Shown piece by piece: positions 16,405 to 25,231 of a stretch of DNA of 64,000 nt. How positions within the stretch are numbered: position 1 is the first letter of the stretch; the number at the start of each line of letters is the position of its first letter. The translations under genes and the position numbers were made by a program. The notes beneath the pieces were generated by a model. The model was not told where the DNA came from and ran no database searches. It saw nothing but the letters and a program-made list of their open reading frames with translations. This DNA comes from Curtobacterium sp. Leaf261 (GTDB lineage: Bacteria; Actinomycetota; Actinomycetes; Actinomycetales; Microbacteriaceae), in the NCBI RefSeq assembly GCF_001422205.1, contig NZ_LMMJ01000001.1, positions 675,591-739,590 on the forward strand. The letters are read 5' to 3'.

Positions 16405-16410
16405 TAGTTT
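16405..16410 (+). promoter_or_regulatory. -10 box (TAGTTT) of the MFS gene
   Basis: TAGTTT ends five bases before GTG 16416, matching the spacing seen at many starts here, so 16416 is preferred over ATG 16389 (upstream of the box) and GTG 16461. Confidence 0.45.
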
Positions 16411-16415
16411 CGAAG

Positions 16416-17819
16416 GTGAATCACCAGCACCATCCATCACCGATCGTCGGAGCATCTGTCGTGACCGCGCCACCGTCCCTGTCCACCCGCACGTCGTCGA
16501 CGCCGTCCGCCACGGCCTTCCCCCCGACGGAGCCACTGCCGATCCAGGGCGAGCGACCACCGTGGCGGCACACGCTCATCGCCCTCTCGGTGCCGAACTT
16601 CCGCCTGTTCACGGCGACGAACCTCGTCGCGATGACCGCCGGCTGGATGCAGCGGATCGCGCAGGACTGGCTCGTCCTCGAACTGACGCACTCGGTCGCC
16701 GCCGTCGGCGTCACCGTCGCGATGCAGTTCGCCCCGATGCTCCTGTTCGGACTGCTCGGCGGCGTCATCGTCGACCGGTACCCCAAGCGGATGCTGATGA
16801 TGCTCACGCAGGGTGGCTTCGCGCTGCTCAGCGCGCTGCTCGCCGTGCTGACCCTGACCGGCGTGGTCGAGGCATGGCACATCTGGGCGATCGCGTTCGT
16901 CGTCGGGCTCGTCACCGTGATCGACAACCCGGCTCGCCAGGTGTTCGTCAGCGAGATCGTCGGCCAGAAGCACCTGCGGAACGCGATCAGCCTCAACTCG
17001 TCGGTGTTCCAGCTCGGCGGGATGATCGGTCCGGCGCTCTCCGGGCTCCTGCTCGTGGCGGTCGGCGCGGGCTGGTCGTTCGGCGTCAACGCGATCGCGT
17101 GCGCGGCCGTCGTCGTCACGCTCGGCTTCCTGAACGCCTCTGAGCTCCACCGGATGCCGTCGATGCCGCGTCGGAAGGGCCAGCTCGTCGAGGGTCTGCG
17201 GTACGCGATCGGCAAGCCGACGATCATCGTGCCGGTGATCCTCGTCGCGTTCTTCTCGGTGTTCGCGCTGACGATGCCGGTGCTGCTGTCGGCCTTCGCG
17301 TCGAACGTCTACCACGTCGGTGCCGGGGGCTACGGCCTGTTCAACTCGATGATCGCGATCGGAGCACTCACCGGGGCGCTGCTCTCGACCCGCCGGGCGA
17401 CCGTCCGGCTCCGGACGATCGTCGGCGGTGTGTTCAGCACGGGGGTGCTCCTCGTGCTGGCGGGGTCGATCCCGGTGATCGCGCCCTTCGCGATCGTGCT
17501 CGTGGCGGTCGGGATGTCGCAGCTGCTCTTCCAGACGGCGTCGAACTCCCTCGTGCAGATGTCCTCGAACATCGCGATCCGTGGGCGCGTGATGAGCCTG
17601 TACGTGCTCGTGCTGCTCGGCGGCCAGGCGATCGGCGGCCCGCTCATGGGGCAGATCGTCGACCACTTCGGTCCGCACGTCGGCATGGTCGTCGCCGGCG
17701 GGGTGCCGGCCCTCGCGGCAGCCGTCATCGGCGTGCTGCTCGCGCGTCGGGGTGGCTTCCACGTCGAGATGCACCTCCGCCACCACATGCCCCTGCCGCA
17801 CATCGTCGGGCAGCGCTGA
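16416..17819 (+). CDS. MFS transporter (Enterobactin/EntS-like branch)
   Basis: About 467 aa with 12 predicted helices after a roughly 45-residue hydrophilic N-terminus. The loop motif GGVIVDRYPKRMLMMLTQGG between helices 2 and 3 and DNPARQVFVSEIV after helix 4 are typical of the MFS_3/EntS-type exporters. A small molecule or siderophore could be the substrate, but nothing nearby says which. The His-rich C-terminus (FHVEMHLRHHMPLPHIVGQR) is unusual. Probably controlled by the divergent LysR protein. Confidence 0.87.
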   Translation: MNHQHHPSPIVGASVVTAPPSLSTRTSSTPSATAFPPTEPLPIQGERPPWRHTLIALSVPNFRLFTATNLVAMTAGWMQRIAQDWLVLELTHSVAAVGVTVAMQFAPMLLFGLLGGVIVDRYPKRMLMMLTQGGFALLSALLAVLTLTGVVEAWHIWAIAFVVGLVTVIDNPARQVFVSEIVGQKHLRNAISLNSSVFQLGGMIGPALSGLLLVAVGAGWSFGVNAIACAAVVVTLGFLNASELHRMPSMPRRKGQLVEGLRYAIGKPTIIVPVILVAFFSVFALTMPVLLSAFASNVYHVGAGGYGLFNSMIAIGALTGALLSTRRATVRLRTIVGGVFSTGVLLVLAGSIPVIAPFAIVLVAVGMSQLLFQTASNSLVQMSSNIAIRGRVMSLYVLVLLGGQAIGGPLMGQIVDHFGPHVGMVVAGGVPALAAAVIGVLLARRGGFHVEMHLRHHMPLPHIVGQR

Positions 17820-17853
17820 GCGGCGGCGTTCCGCGCCGTCGGCCCGCGGCTCC

Positions 17854-17927
17854 GTGTTCTGAACACCTCCGTCCGACCGGAACACCCGGATGCCGGTGTT
17901 CTCGGCGGACGCGCGTGTTCAGAACAC
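17854..17927. repeat. 74-bp three-palindrome element, copy 1
   Basis: Three palindromes in a row: GTGTTCTGAACAC (17854-17866), GAACACCCGG...GTGTTC (17880-17901) and GTGTTCAGAACAC (17915-17927), with exactly 13 bases between neighbours. Copy 2 at 36622-36695 has the same order and spacing. Confidence 0.8.
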
Positions 17928-18008
17928 GCGTGGTCGCGCTGCGGCCAGGGCGCTTGCGCATCGTGTCCGCTCGGAATCCCCCGGAGGCCGCGGGTGTTGG
18001 CTGGAGGC

Positions 18009-19037
18009 ATGCGATCCATCGTCTACACACGCACAGGTGACCCGTCCGTCCTCGAACTCGTGGAGCGCCCCGTGGCGGATCCGGGGGCCGGAGAGGTCCG
18101 GGTGCGCATCGTCGCCTCCGGCGTGAACCCCACCGACTGGAAGGCCCGCGCGGGCGGCACGTACGGCGAGGGCCTGCCGTTCCCGGAGATCACCCCGAAC
18201 CAGGACGGCTCCGGCGTGGTGGATGCCGTCGGACCCGACGTCGACGGGCTCGCCGTCGGTGACCGGGTGTGGCTGTTCATGGCCGCCGCGTCGCGCCCGA
18301 CCGGGACCGCACAGGAGTTCACCGTCGTCCCGGCCGAGCGTGTCGTCCCGCTGCCCGACGGCGTCTCGTTCGACGTCGGCGCGTCGCTCGGTGTCCCCGC
18401 GATGACCGCGCACCGAGCCCTCACGGTGCACGAGGACGGACCCTCGCGGCTCGCTCCGGGCAGCCTCGCGGGGCGCACCGTCCTCGTCGCGGGTGGTGCT
18501 GGCGCAGTCGGACACGCCGCGATCCAGCTCGCCGTCTGGGCCGGCGCAACGGTGATCTCGACGGTGAGCAGCGACGCCAAGGCCGCCCTCGCGACGTCCG
18601 CCGGCGCTCACCACACGGTGAACTACCGGTCCGACGACGCCGCGGCGCAGATCAAGGAGATCGCACCCGACGGCGTGGACATCGTCGTCGAGGTGTCGAT
18701 CCCGCAGAACGCCGACCTCGTCGCCGAGGTGCTGGCGAACCACGGCGTCGTGTCGATCTACGCGAACAACGGCGGCGACGCGGCGACACTGCCGATCCGG
18801 CCGAACATGACCGTGAACGCGCGCTACCAGTTCCTGCTGCTGTACACGATCGGTGATGCCGCGCTCCAGGCCGCCGCCGAGGACGTCACCGCCGCACTCC
18901 GCGACGACGCCCTGCCCGTCGGCGAGGAGCACGGCCTCCCGCTCACCCGGTTCCCGCTCGAGGACACGGCCGGGGCGCACGCCGCGGTCGAGGCCGACAC
19001 GGTCGGCAAGGTGCTGGTCGAGGTGGCGGCCGAGTAG
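18009..19037 (+). CDS. Quinone oxidoreductase-like NADPH-dependent reductase (MDR family)
   Basis: 342 aa of the zinc-free medium-chain reductase type: the N-terminal GroES-like domain has ASGVNPTDWKARAG, and the Rossmann part has VLVAGGAGAVGHAAIQLA then NYRSDDAAAQI. The cysteine ligands of zinc enzymes are absent. Such proteins reduce quinones or alpha,beta-unsaturated carbonyls with NADPH. CTGGAGG lies directly upstream of the ATG, giving a strong ribosome binding site. Convergent with the DoxX gene; the gap is GC-rich degenerate repeat (CCAGGCCCGG words). Confidence 0.9.
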   Translation: MRSIVYTRTGDPSVLELVERPVADPGAGEVRVRIVASGVNPTDWKARAGGTYGEGLPFPEITPNQDGSGVVDAVGPDVDGLAVGDRVWLFMAAASRPTGTAQEFTVVPAERVVPLPDGVSFDVGASLGVPAMTAHRALTVHEDGPSRLAPGSLAGRTVLVAGGAGAVGHAAIQLAVWAGATVISTVSSDAKAALATSAGAHHTVNYRSDDAAAQIKEIAPDGVDIVVEVSIPQNADLVAEVLANHGVVSIYANNGGDAATLPIRPNMTVNARYQFLLLYTIGDAALQAAAEDVTAALRDDALPVGEEHGLPLTRFPLEDTAGAHAAVEADTVGKVLVEVAAE

Positions 19038-19145
19038 CGCTGGCGTGGCTCCGGGGCCGGTTCCGGGCCTGGCTCCAGGGCCGGTCCCGGGTCGGGCTCC
19101 CAGGCCGGTTGCAGGCCCGGCTCCAGGCCCGGCCCCGGCCCGCGA

Positions 19146-19697
19146 TCAGGACCCGGCAGGCTCGGTCTCCGCCGGGGGCACCGGGTCGGCTGCCAGCGCC
19201 TTGCGGCGTCGGTACACCTCCACCCCGATCGCCACGGGGATCGCCGCGAGCGCCAGTCCCCGCATCCACGGCCGGTCGAACACGTGACCGGTCGCGTGGT
19301 CGATCGACACCGGACCGGCGCCCCCGAGCGCGAACATCGACGCCGCGAAGCCCAGGAAAGCCGGGAACTCCAGGCCGCCGTCGGAGTTGAAGAACCCGTT
19401 CGGCACGTGGATGCTCGACGCCACCCCCATGGTCGTCGCGGCACCGGCACCCGCGAGCGGCGTGCCGATCCCGAGCGCCAGGGCAGCCCCCGCCCCGGCC
19501 TCCCCGAGTCCGGCGAGCACCGCGTGCTGCTTGCCGGGTCGGAACCCCATGCCGTGCATCGCCTGCGCGGTGCCCTCGACACCGCCCCCGCCGAACAGCC
19601 CGAAGAGCTTCTGCGACCCGTGCGCGACGAGGACGGCGCCGAGTCCGATGCGGAGGATGGTCTTGGCAGCGACGGCTGCGGAGGAGGAGTGCGTCAT
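19146..19697 (-). CDS. DoxX-family membrane protein
   Basis: 183 aa with four helices: ILRIGLGAVLVAHGSQKLFG is the family hallmark, followed by GGVEGTAQAMHGMGFRPG. In mycobacteria DoxX works with superoxide dismutase and a thiol oxidoreductase; here its partner is unknown. It starts two bases after the HAD gene stop, so the two can be co-transcribed, and TACCGT (19705-19710) seven bases before its ATG suggests an extra leaderless promoter. Confidence 0.88.
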   Translation of the reverse strand: MTHSSSAAVAAKTILRIGLGAVLVAHGSQKLFGLFGGGGVEGTAQAMHGMGFRPGKQHAVLAGLGEAGAGAALALGIGTPLAGAGAATTMGVASSIHVPNGFFNSDGGLEFPAFLGFAASMFALGGAGPVSIDHATGHVFDRPWMRGLALAAIPVAIGVEVYRRRKALAADPVPPAETEPAGS

Positions 19698-19699
19698 CG

Positions 19700-20569
19700 T
19701 CAGGACGGTACGCCGAGGTCGCTCGGACCGCCCGCGTCGGACACGGGGCGGACAGCGTTCGCGAGCAGCCAGCGCGCCACGCCGTCGTCGGCGTTCGACG
19801 CGATGACCGCCGTCGCGGCGCGGCGCACCTCGGCCACGGCGTTCCCGACGGCGTAGGCCTCGTCCGCGATCGCGAACATCGGCAGGTCGTTGAGGTTGTC
19901 CCCGAACACCACGATCCGATCGGCCCCGAGCCGGTCGGCCAGGGCACGGACCGCGACCGCCTTCGAGGTGCCGGCGGGAGCGACCTCGAGCCAGATCTCC
20001 TCCGGGTGGTAGGTGTCCGGGTGCGCGTTCACGACGGCACGGTCCCCCACGACCGCTCGGATCGACGCGGCGAGCGCCTGCATCTCGCCCGACCCGCCGA
20101 TGCACTGCACGATGAACACACCGGACGTCGGCAGGTCGCCCCAGTCGCCGAGCGGGTCGTTCCGCGGGTCTGCGGGCCGGTCGTCCCAGAAGCTCTCGAC
20201 GCCGGCGTTCCGGGCGGCGCGGACCCACGACACACGCTCCTGGCCGTCGTCGTCCACGCGGAACACCAGCGGCGGGCAGCCCTGTGCGCGACAGACCTCG
20301 ATCGCGGCACGCACCACGTCGTCGGGGAGTGCATGCCGATCGAGCGTCGTGCCGTCGACCGCGTCGTACGTGAGGATCCCGTTGTAGAGCACGACGGGCA
20401 CCCCGAACCGGAGGTCCCCGAGGATCCTCGAGGTCGAGAGCCACGACCGGGCGGTCGCACAGGTGATCAGGACACCCGCCCTCTGCAGCGTGGCGACCGC
20501 ATCCGCGGTGAACGGGCTGACGTCGCCGGTGGGTGCGAGGAGGGTCCCGTCGAGGTCGGTCACGTACAT
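19700..20569 (-). CDS. Cof-type HAD hydrolase
   Basis: 289 aa. HAD motif I is DLDGTLL, motif II is CATARSW, the conserved Lys lies in GTSKAVAV and motif IV is VFGDNLNDLPMF. The C2-type cap fits Cof/YbiV-like sugar-phosphate phosphatases. Start taken at ATG 20569 (MYVTDLDGTLL); GTG 20578 is an alternative. First gene of a pair with DoxX. Confidence 0.9.
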   Translation of the reverse strand: MYVTDLDGTLLAPTGDVSPFTADAVATLQRAGVLITCATARSWLSTSRILGDLRFGVPVVLYNGILTYDAVDGTTLDRHALPDDVVRAAIEVCRAQGCPPLVFRVDDDGQERVSWVRAARNAGVESFWDDRPADPRNDPLGDWGDLPTSGVFIVQCIGGSGEMQALAASIRAVVGDRAVVNAHPDTYHPEEIWLEVAPAGTSKAVAVRALADRLGADRIVVFGDNLNDLPMFAIADEAYAVGNAVAEVRRAATAVIASNADDGVARWLLANAVRPVSDAGGPSDLGVPS

Positions 20570-20679
20570 CGTCGGCACACCCCCACCCTGCCAGAGCCAG
20601 GGTGCGGAATGCTGCCGGCGCCACGGGGACCGGGTCGCGGGTGTGCGGGTCACGGCCGGCAGGCTGCCGGACCCGGACA

Positions 20680-20728
20680 CGGACGGGAGGCGCGGTGCGG
20701 GTCGGACGCGCACCGCGCCTCCCGTCCG
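20680..20728. repeat. Perfect 20-bp GGACGGGAGG palindrome between divergent genes
   Basis: Arms 20680-20699 and 20709-20728 are exact complements with a 9-base loop. Both flanking genes point away from it, so it cannot be a terminator for either. Same family as the elements at 4647, 10084, 30363 and 58079. Confidence 0.8.
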
Positions 20729-20776
20729 GTGGTCGCGTCCGCGGCGTCTGTCGGACGGAACCGGTAAGCATGGGAC

Positions 20777-21652
20777 ATGACCTCTCCTGCACAGCACCGA
20801 ACCGCGATCGTCTTCGGCGGAGGAGGTGTCGCCGGCATCGCCTGGGAACTCGGGCTCGTGCAGGGCCTGCTCGAGGCGGGTGTCCCGCTCGACGACGCGG
20901 ACCTGGTCGTCGGGACGAGCGCCGGCAGCGTCGTGGGCGGGCTCCTGCGGTTCGGGAGCGTTCCGCAGAGCTACCGGGAACAGCTCGCGCCGACGCCGTC
21001 GTCCTACGAGGCACCGCTCACGCCGGACTGGGCGGGGATCGGCGGGCAGCTCGCCCAGGCCCTCCGCGGGGTCCGGACCGACGACGGCGGCCAGGAGGCC
21101 CGCGCGCGGGTCGGTCGGCTGTCGATGGCGGTCACCGCAGGCCAGACAGCGGACGAGCGGGAGACCACGTTCGCGGAGTCCTTCCCCTCGGGCACCTGGC
21201 CGGCGGCACCCCTGGCCGTGTGCGCGGTGGACGCGGTCGACGGGTCGTTCCGCGTGTTCACCGAGGCGGACGGCGTGCCGCTCACCCGCGCGATCGCCGC
21301 GAGCTGCTCGGTGCCGCTCGTGTGGAGCCCGGTCGAGATCGGAGGCACGCCCTACATCGACGGCGGCGCACGCTCCGTCACGAACGCGGACGTCGCAGAC
21401 GGGTACGACCGTGTGCTCGTGATCGCCTGCCGACAGGAGGACCCGTCGCCGACCGGACCGTGGCTCGACGTCGCGGTTTCGGGGTTGGCCGCCGCCGGTG
21501 CGCGGGTCGAGGTGGTCGTCGCGGACGAGGCATCCCAGGCCGCGTACGGCGACGACGTGCTCGCCGTCGCGAGTCGTGCGCCGTCGGCGAGGGCCGGACG
21601 GGCGCAGGCCGAGGGTCTCGCGGAGCGGCTCACGGCGTTCTGGCGGGGCTAG
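20777..21652 (+). CDS. Patatin-like phospholipase
   Basis: 291 aa. The oxyanion loop GGGGVAGIAWELG, the nucleophile elbow GTSAGSVVGG and the catalytic Asp in YIDGGARS are all present, giving a complete Ser-Asp dyad. Such enzymes release fatty acids from phospholipids or other lipids. No signal peptide is visible, so it is probably cytoplasmic. ATG 20777 begins seven bases after TAAGCA. Confidence 0.9.
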   Translation: MTSPAQHRTAIVFGGGGVAGIAWELGLVQGLLEAGVPLDDADLVVGTSAGSVVGGLLRFGSVPQSYREQLAPTPSSYEAPLTPDWAGIGGQLAQALRGVRTDDGGQEARARVGRLSMAVTAGQTADERETTFAESFPSGTWPAAPLAVCAVDAVDGSFRVFTEADGVPLTRAIAASCSVPLVWSPVEIGGTPYIDGGARSVTNADVADGYDRVLVIACRQEDPSPTGPWLDVAVSGLAAAGARVEVVVADEASQAAYGDDVLAVASRAPSARAGRAQAEGLAERLTAFWRG

Positions 21653-21730
21653 GACAGCCGCCACTCAGGAGTTCTCCACAGATCCTCCGCAGCCCTGCCG
21701 CCGATCCGTGCCGCTCGCTAGCGTGGGAGC

Positions 21731-23923
21731 ATGCCACACGACGACACGACGCCCTTCTCCGATCTCGACGCCTTCATCGCCCTGCCACGGGTGGACGGCA
21801 TCGCGCTCGCGCCCGATGGTTCGCGTGTCGCACTGACGGTGAGCACCCTGAAGCCCGACGCGACGGGGTACACCCGCTCGATCTGGGCGGTCCCGACGTC
21901 GGGTGCCGGTGATCCTGTCCGTCTGACGCGGTCCGCCAAGGGCGAGGGCGGTGTGGCGTTCAGCCGACACGGGGACGTCCTGTTCACCTCGGCGCGACCC
22001 GACGCGGACGCCGATGCGGACACCGAGGCGTCGCAGCTCTGGCTGCTGCCGGCTGCCGGCGGGGAGGCCCGTGCGGTCACCCGTCTCGCTGGTGGCGTCG
22101 GCGGGGTGCTCGCCACCGCACTCGCGTCCGACACCGTGGTCGTCGGGGCGGATCTCCTGCCCGCGGCGAACGCGACACCGGACCGACTGCTCGAGCGCGA
22201 CGCCGAGCTCCGGGCGTCGCGGAAGGACGCATCCGTGACCGCGATCCTGCACGAGACGTACCCCGTGCGGTACTGGGACCACGACCTGGGCCCCGACGAA
22301 CCACATCTGCTCGCGCTCGACCTCGCCGGGTCGACGGACAGTGCGGTCGCTGCTGCTCGGAGTGGAGCGGCGGCGGGTGCCGGGTCTGGTGCGGGTGCTG
22401 GTGCGGGTGCCGGGTCTGGAGCGGTTGCTGGTGCGGGTGCCGGGTCTGGTGCGGGTTCGGGGCGCGAGACGCCGACGACCCCGTACCCATCGACGCTCCC
22501 CCGGCCCCGGACGCTCACCCCGAGCCCGGGCCGGAGCGCGGACACGGCAGGGCAGGCACTGAGCCCGGACGGCAGCACACTCATCGCCGCGCTGAAGGTG
22601 CCCGAGCAGCGGAACGGCAGGACGCGCCTCGTCGCGATCGATGTCCGGACCGGTGCCCACACGGTGCTCTTCGACGAACAGGACGTCTTCTTCGAGATGC
22701 CTGCGGTGAGCCACGACGGCCGATCGATCGCGTACCTCCGTGCGGTGCGGGACACCCCGGCCGGCCCGAACGACCACGAGATCTGGGTCGCCGACATCGA
22801 CGGCGGCAACGCCAGGCGGATCGCGACGACCTGGGACCGCTGGGCGAACGAGTTCGTGTTCGACGCCGATGATCGCGCACTCGTCGCGACCGCGGACCAG
22901 GACGGCCGGGGCCCGGTCTTCCGACTGCCGATCGACGGCGGCGCAGTCGAGCAGGTCACCACCGATGACTTCGCGTACACCGGCATCGCGGTGGACGCCT
23001 CGAGCGGTGTGATCGTGGCGCTGCGGTCCTCGTGGACGACACCGCCGCACCCCGTGCGGATCGATCCCGACGGTTCGGTCACCGCGCTGCCGACGCCCGC
23101 GCCGCTCCCAGCCGTGCCGGGCCGGATGTCCGACGTGTCGACGACCACCGAGGACGGCGTCCGCGTCCGCGGGTGGCTCATCACCCCGCCGGACGCGACC
23201 GCGGAGACCCCGGCGCCGCTCCTGCTCTGGATCCACGGCGGTCCGCTCAACTCGTGGAACGCCTGGAGCTGGCGCTGGACCCCGATGCTCGCCGTGGCCC
23301 AGGGCTACGCGGTCCTCCTGCCGGACCCGGCGCTGTCCACCGGGTACGGCCTCGACTTCATCGCCCGCGGATGGGACGCCTGGGGCCAGGCGCCGTACAC
23401 GGACCTCATGCGCATCACCGACGAGGTCGTCGCCCGCCCGGACATCGACCAGTCCCGGACGGCGGCGATGGGCGGTTCGTTCGGCGGCTACATGGCGAAC
23501 TGGGTGGCCGGGCACACCGATCGGTTCGACGCCGTCGTCACGCACGCCTCGCTCTGGGCGCTCGAGCAGTTCAACGGGACGACCGACTCGTCGGACTACT
23601 GGCAGTCGATCTTCTCGCCCGAGGGCATGGCGGCGAACGACCCGCATCGCTTCGTCACGGACATCGTCTCGCCGATGCTCGTGATCCACGGCGATCACGA
23701 CTACCGGGTGCCGATCGGCGAGGGCCTCCGGCTGTGGTCCGAACTGGCCGAGCACCACGCGGGTGCCGACGGGTCGATGCCGCACCGGTTCCTGTACTTC
23801 CCGGACGAGAACCACTGGGTGCTGAAGCCCCAGCACGCCAAGGTCTGGTACCAGACGGTCTTCGCGTTCCTCGGGCAGCACGTGCTCGGCACGGACTGGG
23901 AGCGGCCCGCACTGCTCGGGTGA
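21731..23923 (+). CDS. S9-family prolyl-oligopeptidase-type peptidase
   Basis: 730 aa: a beta-propeller region (residues 15-420) followed by an alpha/beta-hydrolase peptidase domain. The catalytic triad is visible: Ser in GGSFGGYMANW (about 582), Asp in HGDHDYRVP (about 655), His in DENHWVLKP (about 693). It would act on short peptides or acylated amino acids in the cytoplasm. Residues about 203-265 are a Gly/Ala/Ser-repeat insertion (units of GAGAG/GSGAG) followed by a Pro/Thr stretch, out of keeping with the propeller. TAGCGT lies six bases before the ATG. Confidence 0.92.
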   Translation: MPHDDTTPFSDLDAFIALPRVDGIALAPDGSRVALTVSTLKPDATGYTRSIWAVPTSGAGDPVRLTRSAKGEGGVAFSRHGDVLFTSARPDADADADTEASQLWLLPAAGGEARAVTRLAGGVGGVLATALASDTVVVGADLLPAANATPDRLLERDAELRASRKDASVTAILHETYPVRYWDHDLGPDEPHLLALDLAGSTDSAVAAARSGAAAGAGSGAGAGAGAGSGAVAGAGAGSGAGSGRETPTTPYPSTLPRPRTLTPSPGRSADTAGQALSPDGSTLIAALKVPEQRNGRTRLVAIDVRTGAHTVLFDEQDVFFEMPAVSHDGRSIAYLRAVRDTPAGPNDHEIWVADIDGGNARRIATTWDRWANEFVFDADDRALVATADQDGRGPVFRLPIDGGAVEQVTTDDFAYTGIAVDASSGVIVALRSSWTTPPHPVRIDPDGSVTALPTPAPLPAVPGRMSDVSTTTEDGVRVRGWLITPPDATAETPAPLLLWIHGGPLNSWNAWSWRWTPMLAVAQGYAVLLPDPALSTGYGLDFIARGWDAWGQAPYTDLMRITDEVVARPDIDQSRTAAMGGSFGGYMANWVAGHTDRFDAVVTHASLWALEQFNGTTDSSDYWQSIFSPEGMAANDPHRFVTDIVSPMLVIHGDHDYRVPIGEGLRLWSELAEHHAGADGSMPHRFLYFPDENHWVLKPQHAKVWYQTVFAFLGQHVLGTDWERPALLG

Positions 23924-23974
23924 TGGTCCGAGGTCCGGCTCGATGCAACGGTTCGGAACGATGCAACGGTCCGA

Positions 23975-24018
23975 GGTGGTGTTGCGTGGTGCAACACCAC
24001 CCGGATCCGGCGTAGGCT
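23975..24018 (+). promoter_or_regulatory. Palindromic operator candidate and -10 box ahead of the alcohol dehydrogenase operon
   Basis: GGTGGTGTTGC (23975-23985) pairs with GCAACACCACC (23991-24001) around five bases. TAGGCT at 24013-24018 is a good -10, so the palindrome would cover the -35 region. GATGCAACGGTTC and GATGCAACGGTCC lie just upstream. The TTGC/GCAA core resembles the palindrome beside the TetR gene at 33540. Confidence 0.45.
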
Positions 24019-24061
24019 CGGAGTGTCGACGGCGACGGTGCCGTCCACGGACGGAGGCGGC

Positions 24062-25231
24062 ATGCGCATCACGGGAGCAGTGCTCCGCGAGATCGGCAGT
24101 GCACCGCCGTACGCGTCGACCCGCCCGATCGAGGTCACGGATCTCGAACTCGACGACCCCGGTCCCGGTGAGCTCCTGGTCCGCATCGAGGCCGCCGGGA
24201 TCTGCCACTCGGACCTGTCGGTCGTCGACGGGAACCGTCCGCGGCCGGTGCCGATGCTCCTCGGGCACGAGGCGGCCGGCATCGTCGAACGCATCGGCGA
24301 GGACGCCCCGGAGCTCGACGGCGTGCGGGTGGGCGACCGCGTCGTCCTGACCTTCCTCCCCCGCTGCGGACACTGCGCCGCGTGCGGCACGGACGGGCGG
24401 CTCCCCTGCGAGGTCGGATCCGCCGCGAACGCCGCCGGGACGCTCGTGGGCGGCGCGGTCCGTATCCGCGACACGTCCGGCGCGCCGATCGCCCACCACC
24501 TCGGTGCATCCGCCTTCGCCACACACGCTGTCGTCAACCGCACGTCGGTCGTCCGCGTCGATGCCGACGTCCCACCCGGGGTCGCGGCACTGCTCGGTTG
24601 CGCCGTGCTCACCGGCGGTGGAGCGGTCCTGAACGCGTCCGGAGCCGCACCGGACGACACGATCATGGTTGTCGGACTCGGCGGCGTCGGGATGGCAGCG
24701 CTCCTCGTCGCCGTCGCGCTCGGGCACCGCGTGGTCGCCGTCGACGCGATCGAGGCGAAGCTCGACGCCGCGAGGGATGCCGGTGCCGCCGAGACCCGCA
24801 CACCCGTGGACCTCGCCGAGTCCGGTGTGACCGCACCCGTCGTCATCGAGGCGGCCGGACACCCGACGGCCTTCGAGACGGCGGTCGCGGCCACCGCAGC
24901 CGGCGGGACCACGGTGACCGTGGGCCTCCCGTCCGCCGACGCGCGAGCGTCCATCGCGCCACTGGCGCTCACGAGCGGCGCCCGGTCGATCGTCGGCAGC
25001 TACCTCGGCTCGTCCGTGCCGTCGCGGGACATCCCGCGGTACGCACAGCTCTGGCGCGAGGGCCGGCTGCCGGTCGAGCGCCTCATCTCCGGACGCGTCG
25101 CACTCGCGGACGTGAACGAGGCGATGGACGCGCTCGCATCGGGGCAGGCGCTCCGCCAGCTCATCACCTTCGACGCCACACCCACCACGGCCGACCCGAC
25201 CGCGGACCACTCTCGAGAGGACCTTCCATGA
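24062..25231 (+). CDS. Zinc-dependent alcohol dehydrogenase (MDR family)
   Basis: 389 aa. Catalytic zinc ligands are visible in GICHSDLS and GHEAAGIVE. The four structural-zinc cysteines are in CGHCAACGTDGRLPC, and the coenzyme motif is VVGLGGVGMAALL, all typical of class III/NDMA-like alcohol dehydrogenases that use NAD or a bound nicotinamide. Start at ATG 24062 with GGAGG six bases upstream; GTG 24023 is an in-frame alternative near the predicted transcript start. The stop overlaps the next ATG (ATGA), so this is the first gene of an ADH-SDR-MaoC operon. Confidence 0.9.
   Translation: MRITGAVLREIGSAPPYASTRPIEVTDLELDDPGPGELLVRIEAAGICHSDLSVVDGNRPRPVPMLLGHEAAGIVERIGEDAPELDGVRVGDRVVLTFLPRCGHCAACGTDGRLPCEVGSAANAAGTLVGGAVRIRDTSGAPIAHHLGASAFATHAVVNRTSVVRVDADVPPGVAALLGCAVLTGGGAVLNASGAAPDDTIMVVGLGGVGMAALLVAVALGHRVVAVDAIEAKLDAARDAGAAETRTPVDLAESGVTAPVVIEAAGHPTAFETAVAATAAGGTTVTVGLPSADARASIAPLALTSGARSIVGSYLGSSVPSRDIPRYAQLWREGRLPVERLISGRVALADVNEAMDALASGQALRQLITFDATPTTADPTADHSREDLP

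Noticed and set aside
24023-24061. GTG start for the alcohol dehydrogenase
   Set aside because: Adds 13 residues outside the conserved domain; ATG 24062 has a well-placed GGAGG. It remains possible as a near-leaderless start.
21665-25210. 1181-codon open frame on the minus strand opposite the S9 peptidase and alcohol dehydrogenase
   Set aside because: Its sequence is Arg/Gly/Asp/His-rich without motifs, and it mirrors the third-position GC bias of two well-identified genes on the other strand.
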